From the NCBI RefSeq assembly GCF_001665605.1, contig NZ_LZSV01000016.1:310001-374000 (forward strand): 64,000 nucleotides of DNA, given 5' to 3'. The notes below the pieces were generated by a model. It saw only the letters and a program-made list of their open reading frames with translations. It was not told the DNA's origin and did no database searches. Below, piece after piece: positions 54,276-61,790 of this stretch. How positions within the stretch are numbered: position 1 is the stretch's first letter; every line of letters starts with the position of its first letter. This stretch comes from Mycobacterium sp. 852014-50255_SCH5639931. Its GTDB lineage: Bacteria; Actinomycetota; Actinomycetes; Mycobacteriales; Mycobacteriaceae. Made by a program: the position numbers and the translations under genes.

Positions 54276-54313
54276 GGTCACGCTCTTCGCTGAAGCTGGC
54301 AACTTGCTGCGTG

Positions 54314-55723
54314 TCAGCCGTCGGCCAGCAGCTGCTTTTTGAGCACCTTGCCCATCGCGTTGCGGGGCAGCGTGTCGACGAGGCGGACCTCGCGAGGCCG
54401 TTTATGCATCGAAAGTTCTTGGGCGACGTGGTTGATCAGGTCGTCGGCGTTCAGGCCTTCCGCGCCGACGATGAACGCGACGATGCGCTGGCCCAGGTCC
54501 TGGTCCGGCATGCCGACGACCGCGGCCTCCCGCACCCCGGGATGCCCGAGCAGCGCCGTCTCGATTTCGCCGGCGCCGATCCGGTAGCCACCGGACTTGA
54601 TCAGGTCGACCGACTCGCGGCCCACTATGCGGTGCATGCCCCCGCCGTCGATGACGGCGACATCGCCGGTGCGATACCAGCCGTCGGCGTCGAACGCCTC
54701 GGCGGTGGCCTCGGGGCGGTTCAGGTAACCGTCGAACATCATCGGACCCCGAACCTCAAGCTTGCCAACGGTTTCCCCGTCGTGCGGCACCTCGCCGCCG
54801 GTGTCGTCGAGCAGCCTGGTTTGCACGCCGGTGAGCGGTAGGCCCACCCATCCGGCGCGTCGCTCGCCATCCGCGCGGGTCGACAGCGTGATCAGCGATT
54901 CAGATGCGCCGTAGCGTTCGATGGGCTGGTGCCCGGTGAGCCGGGCCAGCCCCTCGAACACCGGAACCGGCAGCGGCGCGCTCCCGGAGACCAGCAGCCG
55001 CGCCGGGCGCAGCGCGCGGGCGGCGGCCTCGTCGGCCACCACCCTCGACCACACGGTCGGCACCCCGAAGTACAGCGTGCCCCCGGCGTGGGCGTAGCCC
55101 GCCGGCGTGGGCTTTCCGGTGTGCACGAAGCGATTTCCCACCCGCAGCGACCCGAGCAGTCCCAGCACCAGCCCGTGCACGTGGAACAGCGGCAGCCCGT
55201 GCACCAACACGTCGTCGGCCGTCCACTGCCACGCCTGCGCCAGGGCGTCGAGGTCGGCCGCGATCGCGCGGCGGCTCAGCACCACACCTTTGGGCAGGCC
55301 GGTGGTGCCGGAGGTGTAGATGATCATCGCGGTGGCGTCGGGTGATGGCTCGGGGTAGCGGTGCCAGGAGCGGGCGTGTAGCCGCACCGGGATGTGCGGC
55401 AGTCCCTCCAGCTCGTCCGGGACGGGGCCCAGCCAGGCCTGCACTCCCGAATCGGTGAGCATGTGCCGGCGTTCGGCCGCACCCACGTCGGCGGGCACCG
55501 GGACGAAGGGCACGCCGGCGATCAGGCACCCGGTCACCGCGAGCACCGTCGCCGCGCTGGGCGTGGCCAGTATCGCGACCCGGTTCGCGCCGCCCACTCG
55601 CTCGGCCACCGATGTGGCGGCGCCGACCAGGTCGCTACGACTCAAGACGGCCCCGTCGATGCGTACCGCGTCGGCGATGTCGGTGGCGGTGACCGCCGCG
55701 GGATTCAGGGACGCCAGCAGCAC
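54314..55723 (-). CDS. fadD36: Fatty-acid-CoA ligase FadD36 (malonyl-CoA synthetase-like)
   Basis: A 469-residue acyl-CoA synthetase, short for the family. It has the P-loop IIYTSGTTGLPKG, LPLFHVHG, ERYGASES, GWYRTGDVAVID and the C-terminal KSGGYRIGAGEIE and PRNAMGKVLKK (catalytic Lys). The sequence resembles malonyl/methylmalonyl-CoA ligases, so short dicarboxylic substrates are plausible. In M. tuberculosis PE13, PPE18, esxKL and an IS lie between this gene and the transporter; here only 98 bp do. Confidence 0.92.
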   Translation of the reverse strand: MLLASLNPAAVTATDIADAVRIDGAVLSRSDLVGAATSVAERVGGANRVAILATPSAATVLAVTGCLIAGVPFVPVPADVGAAERRHMLTDSGVQAWLGPVPDELEGLPHIPVRLHARSWHRYPEPSPDATAMIIYTSGTTGLPKGVVLSRRAIAADLDALAQAWQWTADDVLVHGLPLFHVHGLVLGLLGSLRVGNRFVHTGKPTPAGYAHAGGTLYFGVPTVWSRVVADEAAARALRPARLLVSGSAPLPVPVFEGLARLTGHQPIERYGASESLITLSTRADGERRAGWVGLPLTGVQTRLLDDTGGEVPHDGETVGKLEVRGPMMFDGYLNRPEATAEAFDADGWYRTGDVAVIDGGGMHRIVGRESVDLIKSGGYRIGAGEIETALLGHPGVREAAVVGMPDQDLGQRIVAFIVGAEGLNADDLINHVAQELSMHKRPREVRLVDTLPRNAMGKVLKKQLLADG

Positions 55724-55751
55724 GTGAGCAGGCTACCCGGCGGCCACCGGG

Positions 55752-56660
55752 TCAGTCCCGCTCGTCCCAGATCTTCATCAGGGTGGACAGGATCTCCTCG
55801 CCGCGTCCGAGCCCGCCGAGGTGGCTCTCGCCCGGCAGCACGAACAGCTCGGCGTCGGGCAGCAACGACACGACGTGCTCACCGTGGGCGAACGGGACGA
55901 TGTGGTCGCTGTCGCCATGCCACCAGCGCACCGGGACCTTGACCTCGTCGAGCCGGAATCCCCAGTCCTGGGTGAACAGGATGACGTCGTTGAACGGGGC
56001 CGCCAGTTGCTTGCGGCTGCCGTTGAGCAGGTCGTCGAGGAACATCGCGCCGAACTCGGGCCGGGTCAGCAGGCGCCGGTCGCCTTCGGGCGATATCGCG
56101 GCGTACAGATACAGCGCGGGATTGGCGACCGGACGGATCGCCCGGACCACCAGGCTCGCGCCGATCCGCAGCGGGTCACCGCCCAGCCGCAGCAGCGGCG
56201 CCACCCGCTTACCCAGGTTCATCAGGCCGCTGGTGATGCCCTCGTCGCCGAGGAAGGGCGCGACGCCGCCGAGCACGCCGGCCGCCACGACCCTTTCGTG
56301 CAGCACCGCGGCCGACGCGAGGGCGTAGGGGCCGCCCCCGGACAGGCCGATGACGGCCATGTCGTTGATGCCGAGCGTGTCCGCGATCGTCCGCAGGTCG
56401 TCGGCGAACGCCCGGATGTTCTCGTAGCGATGGGGTGTCGACGAACCGATGCCGGGCCGGTCCAGGCCGATCAGGCGGATGTTGTGCTGCTCGGCGTAGA
56501 CCCGGGCCTCGACCGGGATCTGCCGGCGCGCGCCGGGGGTGCCGTGCAGCCAGAACATCGCGCGCCCCTGCGGGTCGCCGAACTCGGCGAAACCGATCTG
56601 GCGGTCGTCGCCGACGGCGACGTTTCCTTCGAGCTTGGGGCGGGCGATCGCGATGACCAT
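55752..56660 (-). CDS. Alpha/beta hydrolase (Rv1191-like)
   Basis: A 302-residue alpha/beta hydrolase. The oxyanion HGTP (WLHGTPGARRQIP) is near residue 40, RPGIGSS near 70, the nucleophile Ser in GLSGGGPYALA near 107, and the probable catalytic Asp and His in HGDSDHIVPF and GESHLGGLG. Substrate unknown. The gene starts 70 bp before the next hydrolase's stop region and follows fadD36 in reverse order on the same strand, 28 bp apart. Confidence 0.88.
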   Translation of the reverse strand: MVIAIARPKLEGNVAVGDDRQIGFAEFGDPQGRAMFWLHGTPGARRQIPVEARVYAEQHNIRLIGLDRPGIGSSTPHRYENIRAFADDLRTIADTLGINDMAVIGLSGGGPYALASAAVLHERVVAAGVLGGVAPFLGDEGITSGLMNLGKRVAPLLRLGGDPLRIGASLVVRAIRPVANPALYLYAAISPEGDRRLLTRPEFGAMFLDDLLNGSRKQLAAPFNDVILFTQDWGFRLDEVKVPVRWWHGDSDHIVPFAHGEHVVSLLPDAELFVLPGESHLGGLGRGEEILSTLMKIWDERD

Positions 56661-56730
56661 GCCAGCAGCCTCGCATGTGACGAGCCGTTTACCAAAGGCT
56701 CACGGGTAAGGCGGCCGGCTAAGAATGCGG

Positions 56731-57591
56731 TCAGGGAACAAAGGACGTCAGCGCCGCGGCCACCAAATCCGGGTCGTCGCACATCGGAAAGTGGTTGCCG
56801 CGACGGACCTTCAATTGGCGCGCTGCGGGGAACAACGCCTTCCAACGCGGCTGAAAGCGCAGCGGGTCGTTTAATTGTCCGAAGACCGTCAGCACCCGCC
56901 GGTCGGCGAGGGCGCCCTGCAACGCGGTATCGACTTCTGCGTACAGTGCGGGCGCGCCTCTCGCGTCCCGGAAATAGGCGTGCCAGGCGCGGCGAGCCGA
57001 CGCGTCGATGCCTGCCCGGAAGACCGTGCGATCCGCGCGGCCCCAGTGTCGGCCAACACCGAAGCTGGTCGACGTCAAGCGAGGGAGCACACCCGTGGCG
57101 GCGTCCAGTTCCCGGACGAGGGCACTCCCCATCGCGGCGAGCATGCCCCGAAAGACCGGACCCGTGGGCGTCCACGCGAAGCAGTTGACCGCCGCCAGGC
57201 CCGCCACTCGATCGGCGCGGCGCGCCGCAGCCAGGAGTCCGGCCGGGCCGCCCAAGTCGTGGGCGACCAGCGTGACGTCGCGCAATTGCAGTGCATCGAT
57301 GACGGCGGTGACCGCGTCACCCGCTTCGGCAAGCGTCGGGGAAGACAGCCGATCGCTGAGCCCACAACCGGGCGCATCGACAGCGACACAACGAAAATCG
57401 TTTTGCAGGAGCAGCAATACATCACGCCACACGAAACTCCAGCTTCCGACGTGGACGAATAACAAGGTCGGGCCGCCGCCGATGTCGGTGACCGCAATGC
57501 GACCTCGGTCATGACTGAGCGCGTACGTCTCCCACGGCCACGCCGAGGACGGCAGCCAGTTTGGACGATCAAGTGTGGCAAGTGTTTTCAT
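56731..57591 (-). CDS. Alpha/beta hydrolase with Asp nucleophile (dehalogenase/epoxide hydrolase-like)
   Basis: A 286-residue alpha/beta hydrolase. The nucleophile elbow reads AHDLGGPAG, with Asp where esterases have Ser, as in haloalkane dehalogenases and epoxide hydrolases. The oxyanion segment is HVGSWSFVW rather than HGxP. VFGQLNDPLRF and RRGNHFPMCDDP are candidates for the acid and His. ATG 57591 follows GAGGA closely; an ATG at 57603 overlaps the previous stop (ATGA). It is coupled to the nitroreductase gene and so falls under its SigI-type promoter. Rv1190 is the likely M. tuberculosis counterpart. Confidence 0.82.
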   Translation of the reverse strand: MKTLATLDRPNWLPSSAWPWETYALSHDRGRIAVTDIGGGPTLLFVHVGSWSFVWRDVLLLLQNDFRCVAVDAPGCGLSDRLSSPTLAEAGDAVTAVIDALQLRDVTLVAHDLGGPAGLLAAARRADRVAGLAAVNCFAWTPTGPVFRGMLAAMGSALVRELDAATGVLPRLTSTSFGVGRHWGRADRTVFRAGIDASARRAWHAYFRDARGAPALYAEVDTALQGALADRRVLTVFGQLNDPLRFQPRWKALFPAARQLKVRRGNHFPMCDDPDLVAAALTSFVP

Positions 57592-57599
57592 GATCTTCC

Positions 57600-58073
57600 T
57601 CATTCACTCGTTTGAATGCGCAGCAGCAAAAACTGCCGGACGCCCAGCAGCCTGAATCCGAATCGTTCGATGGCGTTAAACGCCTTGTGCACCAACTGTT
57701 TCGCGTCCACCGCTGCCACGAATTGGGGTTGCACAGCGAGGTAACGCCTGCCGCGTAGCTGCACGACACAGTGCCCGGCGGCCCGGACATTGCGCGCCCA
57801 GTCCGACCGGTTGCCGAATGACAAGGGCACCACGATCATGTCGCCCGCGACGGCGGCGCTCGTTGGGGTGGCGTAGAGCGTGCGGGATCGACGCCCGACG
57901 TGCTGGACCCGGGCCATCATCGGCAGGAAGCGTCGTCCCGCCATCGTGCCGACGAGCGGGTTGAGAACTTTGGTCAACGGCCTGATGATTAACCGGACCG
58001 TCCTCGAGGGTCCTACGGCAACGAATTGTCCGTTGCTGGTTTCCGGATTTGGTTGGCGTGCCGGCGTACTCAT
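57600..58073 (-). CDS. Deazaflavin (F420)-dependent nitroreductase-like protein, Ddn family
   Basis: A 157-residue protein resembling the Ddn/FDR split-barrel family that uses reduced F420. VGRRSRTLYATPTSAAVAGDMIVVP and FGNRSDWARNVRAAGHCVVQLRGRRY match the family core. Such enzymes reduce quinones or nitro compounds. ATG 58073 is chosen because a SigI-type promoter ends 9 nt before it; an open frame extends upstream into sigI. Its stop overlaps the downstream hydrolase, forming a two-gene operon. Confidence 0.8.
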   Translation of the reverse strand: MSTPARQPNPETSNGQFVAVGPSRTVRLIIRPLTKVLNPLVGTMAGRRFLPMMARVQHVGRRSRTLYATPTSAAVAGDMIVVPLSFGNRSDWARNVRAAGHCVVQLRGRRYLAVQPQFVAAVDAKQLVHKAFNAIERFGFRLLGVRQFLLLRIQTSE

Positions 58074-58082
58074 GTATAAGAG

Positions 58083-58109
58083 GACGAGAAGGCAGGTAAC
58101 TATGTGACG
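58083..58109 (-). promoter_or_regulatory. SigI (ECF41-type) promoter of the nitroreductase-hydrolase operon
   Basis: On the minus strand: CGTCACA (58109-58103), a 16-nt spacer, CGTC (58086-58083). This fits the ECF41 pattern TGTCACA-N16-CGTC with one mismatch. The ATG begins 9 nt after CGTC, the same distance as at sigI, so the transcript would be leaderless or nearly so. The element lies over the 3' end of sigI. Confidence 0.65.
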
Positions 58110-58110
58110 C

Positions 58111-59001
58111 CTACCGAGCGCCACCGAGTTCGGCGCGTAAAGGGTCTAGCGTCGAATCCCGCACGAGGACATGGATTTTTACTACCTTGCCGTCCTCGAT
58201 CGTCAGCGCCAGCAGGCCCGCAAGCCGGCGGTTGACGAAGGCCAGGATCGCCGGTTGATTGCACACCGGTTGCGCCACCAGGACGGTTTCGGCCCGGCCC
58301 CAGTAGCGCAGGATGTTGATGCCGACTTGGTGGGCGCCGATCACGACAGCTCCACTGCGTACATCGAGTTCACCGGAAACGTCGCGATCCAACAGAGCCA
58401 TCAGCGCGTCGAGGTCACCGGTCGAGCATGCTTCGATAAATGCCCTGGTGATCGCGCGGTGCTGGGCCGGTTCCACCAGGTCGGAGCCCGACGAGCGGCC
58501 TGATTGAGACCTGTTGATCTTGCGCCGGGCCCGATGCGCGAGTTGCCGGCATGCGGGTGCGTGGCTTCCGACCGTGGCAGCGATCGTGTCGAAGGGCACT
58601 TGGAAGACGTCGTGCAATACGAACACCACCCGCTCTGCGGGACTGAGACGTTCGAGCATGATGAGCAGGGCCAGCCGGACCTCGTCGTCGAGGGTCACCC
58701 GATCGGCGGGATCGATGGCTGACAAATCGCTATCACGTTGCTGCTCAGCAATGTCTTGCGGGCGTTCGCGACGCGACGACGCCGACTTCATGTGATCCAG
58801 GCACAGCCGGCTTGTCACCACGATCAGCCAGCCACGCTCGTCCTTGATGCCACCCACCGGTGCCTGCAGCAGCCGGAAGAAGGCCTCCTGCACCACATCT
58901 TCGGCCGCCCCGACGTCGCCAAGCATCCGGAATGCGAGGTCCACCAGATAGGCGCGATTCGCCTTCCATGCACCGCTCACCCGGTCGTCATGAGCATCCA
59001 T
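58111..59001 (-). CDS. sigI: ECF RNA polymerase sigma factor SigI with C-terminal SnoaL-like domain
   Basis: A 296-residue sigma factor. Region 2 (LVDLAFRMLGDVGAAEDVVQEAFFRLLQ) spans about residues 18-75 and region 4 about 115-165 (LSPAERVVFVLHDVFQVPFDTIAATVG). A fused SnoaL-like domain fills residues 185-296 (HRAITRAFIEACSTGDLDALMALLDRDV). This architecture is that of ECF41-like factors, in which the extra domain regulates activity in place of a separate anti-sigma factor. It closely resembles M. tuberculosis SigI (Rv1189). It is divergent from a decarboxylase-like/VOC pair. Confidence 0.92.
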   Translation of the reverse strand: MDAHDDRVSGAWKANRAYLVDLAFRMLGDVGAAEDVVQEAFFRLLQAPVGGIKDERGWLIVVTSRLCLDHMKSASSRRERPQDIAEQQRDSDLSAIDPADRVTLDDEVRLALLIMLERLSPAERVVFVLHDVFQVPFDTIAATVGSHAPACRQLAHRARRKINRSQSGRSSGSDLVEPAQHRAITRAFIEACSTGDLDALMALLDRDVSGELDVRSGAVVIGAHQVGINILRYWGRAETVLVAQPVCNQPAILAFVNRRLAGLLALTIEDGKVVKIHVLVRDSTLDPLRAELGGAR

Positions 59002-59010
59002 GAAGTCAAG

Positions 59011-59037
59011 GACGGAATGGACCGGCCGAATGTGACA
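59011..59037 (-). promoter_or_regulatory. SigI autoregulatory promoter (perfect ECF41 motif)
   Basis: On the minus strand: TGTCACA (59037-59031), exactly 16 nt, CGTC (59014-59011). This is a perfect match to the published ECF41 promoter motif. The sigI ATG follows 9 nt later. Confidence 0.75.
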
Positions 59038-59050
59038 CCGCGACCCAGGG

Positions 59051-59077
59051 AGTCACATTTCGGGGCGCTGCGGCGTC
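59051..59077 (+). promoter_or_regulatory. SigI-type promoter of the decarboxylase-like/VOC operon
   Basis: On the plus strand: AGTCACA (59051-59057), exactly 16 nt, CGTC (59074-59077); one mismatch to TGTCACA-N16-CGTC. Its -35 forms a perfect 8-bp inverted repeat (AATGTGAC/GTCACATT, 59029-59036 and 59052-59059) with that of the divergent sigI promoter. The downstream ATG is 42 nt away. Confidence 0.7.
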
Positions 59078-59119
59078 CTTCCAATCACCCATCCACACCG
59101 ATCAGATGAAGGTCAGTAA

Positions 59120-59662
59120 ATGAGCCGGATACCAACCCACACCGTTGACGACGCGCCGCACGCCTCCCGCGGGCTGCTGGAACACGTGATCCAATTTTCA
59201 CCGACCGGGCGCCCGCTGAATCTGCATGCGCAAATGGCGCACTCACCGGCGGTGTTCGTCGCCTACACATCGCTTCGTGCGGCGACCGCCGAACACGGCA
59301 CTGTCGGCCCGCAGTTGTCCGCCGCTCTGATGCTCGCGGCGGGTAGCGCCATGGGCAATGACTACGTCGTCGGGATCACCAGCCGGCTCGCACAGTTGGC
59401 GGGATGGACCGACGAGCGGATCGCGGCTCTGCGGGCCGGAACCGCCACGGGCGACGACAAGGTCGATGCGATCGCCGCACTGGTCAGGGAGGCGGCCGCC
59501 AACCGCGGGAAGGTTGCCGATACCACGTGGCGCCACGCGCTCGATGCCGGCTGGAACGACGAACAACTCGCGGAGGCCTACGCGTACCTGGGTCTGGCCG
59601 TCTTTACCGCCTACTTCCTCAACTATGCGCAAACCGATCTCGACGTTCCGGTCGCGGTATGA
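59120..59662 (+). CDS. Carboxymuconolactone decarboxylase-like protein without the redox Cys pair
   Basis: A 180-residue all-helical protein of the CMD/AhpD superfamily. The core reads LSAALMLAAGSAMGNDYVVGITSRLAQLAGWTDERIAALRAG; AhpD-like members carry a CxxC pair in the equivalent helix, but this protein has no Cys at all, so it is not a peroxidase. CMD-like genes are the typical partners of ECF41 sigma factors. Its ATG lies 42 nt after a SigI-type promoter. The VOC gene overlaps its stop (ATGA). Confidence 0.8.
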   Translation: MSRIPTHTVDDAPHASRGLLEHVIQFSPTGRPLNLHAQMAHSPAVFVAYTSLRAATAEHGTVGPQLSAALMLAAGSAMGNDYVVGITSRLAQLAGWTDERIAALRAGTATGDDKVDAIAALVREAAANRGKVADTTWRHALDAGWNDEQLAEAYAYLGLAVFTAYFLNYAQTDLDVPVAV

Positions 59663-60072
59663 CGCCAGAGCCGCGGCTCGAACTGACGCAGGTGCGCTTC
59701 GTCTCGGCAGCGATCGAACCGATCGCCGCGTACTACGCGGCGCTGCTCGACGTCTCGGTGCCGTTCAATGAGCACTACCTCGAGATGCCGGCGGGACCGG
59801 CGTCGGTCGGATTTTCCCGATTCGGTTTCACCGAGGACCGCGCGTCGCGCGCCCTTGGCGAGGCCAACCTGGGGGCACACGACGGCGAGACCATTCTCGA
59901 CTTCACAGCCGACGACGTCGACGTCGAATACTCGCGCATCGACACCATTGGCGTGACCTGGGTGATGGAGCCGACGACACAACCGTGGGGCAGAAGGTCG
60001 ATGCTATTGCGCGACCCTTACGGCCATCTCATCAGCGTGTCGACCTCCACCGCAACAGATTTCACGCGTTGA
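59659..60072 (+). CDS. VOC superfamily (glyoxalase/bleomycin-resistance-like) protein
   Basis: A 137-residue single-domain VOC protein with the paired beta-alpha-beta-beta-beta repeats: LELTQVRFVSAAIEPIAAYYAALLDV and the C-terminal RSMLLRDPYGHLISVSTST. The substrate is unknown; VOC enzymes bind a metal in a cup-shaped site. Its ATG overlaps the stop of the decarboxylase-like gene, so the two are coupled under one SigI-type promoter. The 3' end overlaps a decayed CoA-transferase gene on the other strand. Confidence 0.82.
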   Translation: MTPEPRLELTQVRFVSAAIEPIAAYYAALLDVSVPFNEHYLEMPAGPASVGFSRFGFTEDRASRALGEANLGAHDGETILDFTADDVDVEYSRIDTIGVTWVMEPTTQPWGRRSMLLRDPYGHLISVSTSTATDFTR

Positions 60073-60226
60073 GGAGCCGCTCGCCGATGACCCGCTCTGC
60101 TCGCAGGCGCGCGATCTCGTCCGCGGACAGGCCCAGCCCGCCCAGGATGTCGTCGTTGTGCTGGCGGGGCGGCGCGCTGGTGGCGGGGCGGTCCAGACAT
60201 TGGAAACTTGGAGACCTGCCTGTTAC
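60062..60226 (-). pseudogene. C-terminal remnant of a CaiB/BaiF (family III) CoA-transferase
   Basis: About 52 residues on the minus strand, from SPSFQ through PRQHNDDILGGLGLSADEIARLRAERVIGERL to the stop, match the usual C-terminus of family III CoA-transferases. The frame upstream (to 60361) has no similarity to the family, so the rest of the gene is lost. The end overlaps the VOC gene by about 11 bp. Confidence 0.6.
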
Positions 60227-60281
60227 GCAATCAAGAGCGGGCCTGGCGTGATCGGGATCATGCGCGTTCCAGAAAATTTCG

Positions 60282-61040
60282 CTAACTGCGACGGCTGGAG
60301 TGTGCGTCGATCCAGTCGGCGTATCGAGTGGTGAAGATGGTGGCGTTCTCGTCGGGTGCAAGGGTGTGATCGTCGATCACCGCGCCGAAGTACGGCGCCT
60401 GGGCGTCAGTCATGACCCGGCGTTGATCACCAATGGCGGCAAGGCCCGCGCGGACAAAGTCGTCCATCCCCATCGCTTCTGGCCCAGCGATCTCCGTTAC
60501 TCCGTTGGTAGGGCGCCCGACAGCCGCGTTGGCCACCGCGGTGGCCACATCGTCGGCTGCAATGGGACGGAACAACGCGTGTGGCAGTCTCACAATGTCT
60601 CCGTCTGTCGCGGAATCGGCCAAGCCAACGGCAAATTCGTAGAACGGGGTTGCCCGCACGATCGAATAAGGCCTGCCGGAATCCTTGATCAGGTTTTCCT
60701 GAGCTGCTTTAGCGGTGTTGTAGCCGCTATCTGGCATGATCTGCGCGCCCACTACGGACAACGCGACATGGTGCTTGACTCCCGCTCCTTTCTCGGCGGA
60801 AAGAATATTGGTGGTCGCCGTCGTGAAGAAATGCATCACAGGCTCATCGTCGAACAACGGTGAATCGGCGACGTCGACCACGACATCCGCACCCGCGACC
60901 GCGTTGGCGAGTCCTTCACCAGTGAATGAATCGACACCTGATCGACGTGAGGCGGGGATCACGTCGTGTCCCTGCACGCTGAGCTTCGACGCTACCTTCG
61001 AGCCGATCAGCCCGCGCCCGCCAATGACTACGATCTTCAT
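60282..61040 (-). CDS. NmrA-like NAD(P)-binding reductase/epimerase
   Basis: A 252-residue atypical SDR. The N-terminus MKIVVIGGRGLIGSKVASKL has the GxxGxxG nucleotide motif; DVVVDVADSPLFDDEPVMHFF, HVALSVVGAQIMPDSGYNTAKAAQE and YSIVRATPFYEF follow the NmrA pattern. It probably reduces a quinone or similar compound, or acts as a redox sensor. ATG 61040 is 7 nt after AAAGG; an upstream extension is unlikely. NAD-binding epimerases are another class of ECF41 partner, but no SigI motif is seen here. Confidence 0.82.
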   Translation of the reverse strand: MKIVVIGGRGLIGSKVASKLSVQGHDVIPASRRSGVDSFTGEGLANAVAGADVVVDVADSPLFDDEPVMHFFTTATTNILSAEKGAGVKHHVALSVVGAQIMPDSGYNTAKAAQENLIKDSGRPYSIVRATPFYEFAVGLADSATDGDIVRLPHALFRPIAADDVATAVANAAVGRPTNGVTEIAGPEAMGMDDFVRAGLAAIGDQRRVMTDAQAPYFGAVIDDHTLAPDENATIFTTRYADWIDAHSSRRS

Positions 61041-61162
61041 GATGAACCTTTCAGAGTTGCGTTTGACGTGTGACTTCGGCTGATTCAGCACCACCCACGG
61101 TGGCTAGCTCGTTTTCCGCCGACATTGTTGGGCATACAGGGATTCCGACGCACGGTTCATCA

Positions 61163-61693
61163 TCAAATCGGTTCACCGGGGAACACCAAGTCGAAGCGTT
61201 TGCATAATTCGGGGACACTGTCGACGTCCATCTCCAGTCCGTACCGCGCACAGAGCGCATCTAGGGCCTCTGTCGATACCTTGTCTATACCGCCGAGGTC
61301 AGAAAGCTCGTCGAAGAACTGCTCAAATCCTGCGGGGGAAATAATCTCAAGGATGCGGGCAGGCTCATCGCCGGCGTTCCAGAACGTATGCCATTGGCCG
61401 CGTGGCTTGAAAATGAAATCGCCGGGTCCGCCGTAGAGCACCTCATCGCCAAGCAAAGCGCCGACGCGTCCCTCGATGATCCAGCTGTACTCGTCTTCGT
61501 TGTGGTGGCGATGAAGTGGTGCGGCGAGCGCTCGGGGTGACATCGGATGTTCGAGGACGGAGAAGCGCCCCTTCGCCTCAACCTTGTCGACGATGTGGCG
61601 GACACCGACCGTCCCGTTGAACACGAACTTACCGTCGGTGCGGCCGACAGACTTCGCTGGCGGGCCGCCTGGCCTCAAGATGTCGTTTGTCAC
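61163..61693 (-). CDS. Cupin-domain protein
   Basis: A 176-residue protein with a single cupin barrel. Motif 1 is PLHRHHNEDEYSWIIEGRVG (two His and a Glu as metal ligands) and motif 2 is GDFIFKPRGQWHTFWNAGDEP (His). The C-terminal 50 residues are helical. The fold suits a small dioxygenase, isomerase or sensor; the substrate is unknown. GTG start with AAGGAG at 7 nt. It lies between an SDR remnant and the NmrA-like gene on the same strand. Confidence 0.85.
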   Translation of the reverse strand: MTNDILRPGGPPAKSVGRTDGKFVFNGTVGVRHIVDKVEAKGRFSVLEHPMSPRALAAPLHRHHNEDEYSWIIEGRVGALLGDEVLYGGPGDFIFKPRGQWHTFWNAGDEPARILEIISPAGFEQFFDELSDLGGIDKVSTEALDALCARYGLEMDVDSVPELCKRFDLVFPGEPI

Positions 61694-61790
61694 TGCATCT
61701 CTCCTTCAGCTTTCTTTCCTTGCCGCGCGCTCGATTGTCGAGCGCGCCAAGAAGTTCCGTGCCGGTTTCCCGCCGGCGGACCCCATCGGC

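Noticed and set aside
58074..58124. Longer N-terminus for the nitroreductase, starting at 58124
   Set aside because: The extension reads through the SigI-type promoter and the end of sigI; the ATG at 58073 has the same 9-nt distance from CGTC as sigI.
60282..61094. SigI-type motif upstream of the NmrA-like gene
   Set aside because: A GTCACA is present on the correct strand, but the CGTC follows immediately instead of after 16 nt, so spacing is wrong.
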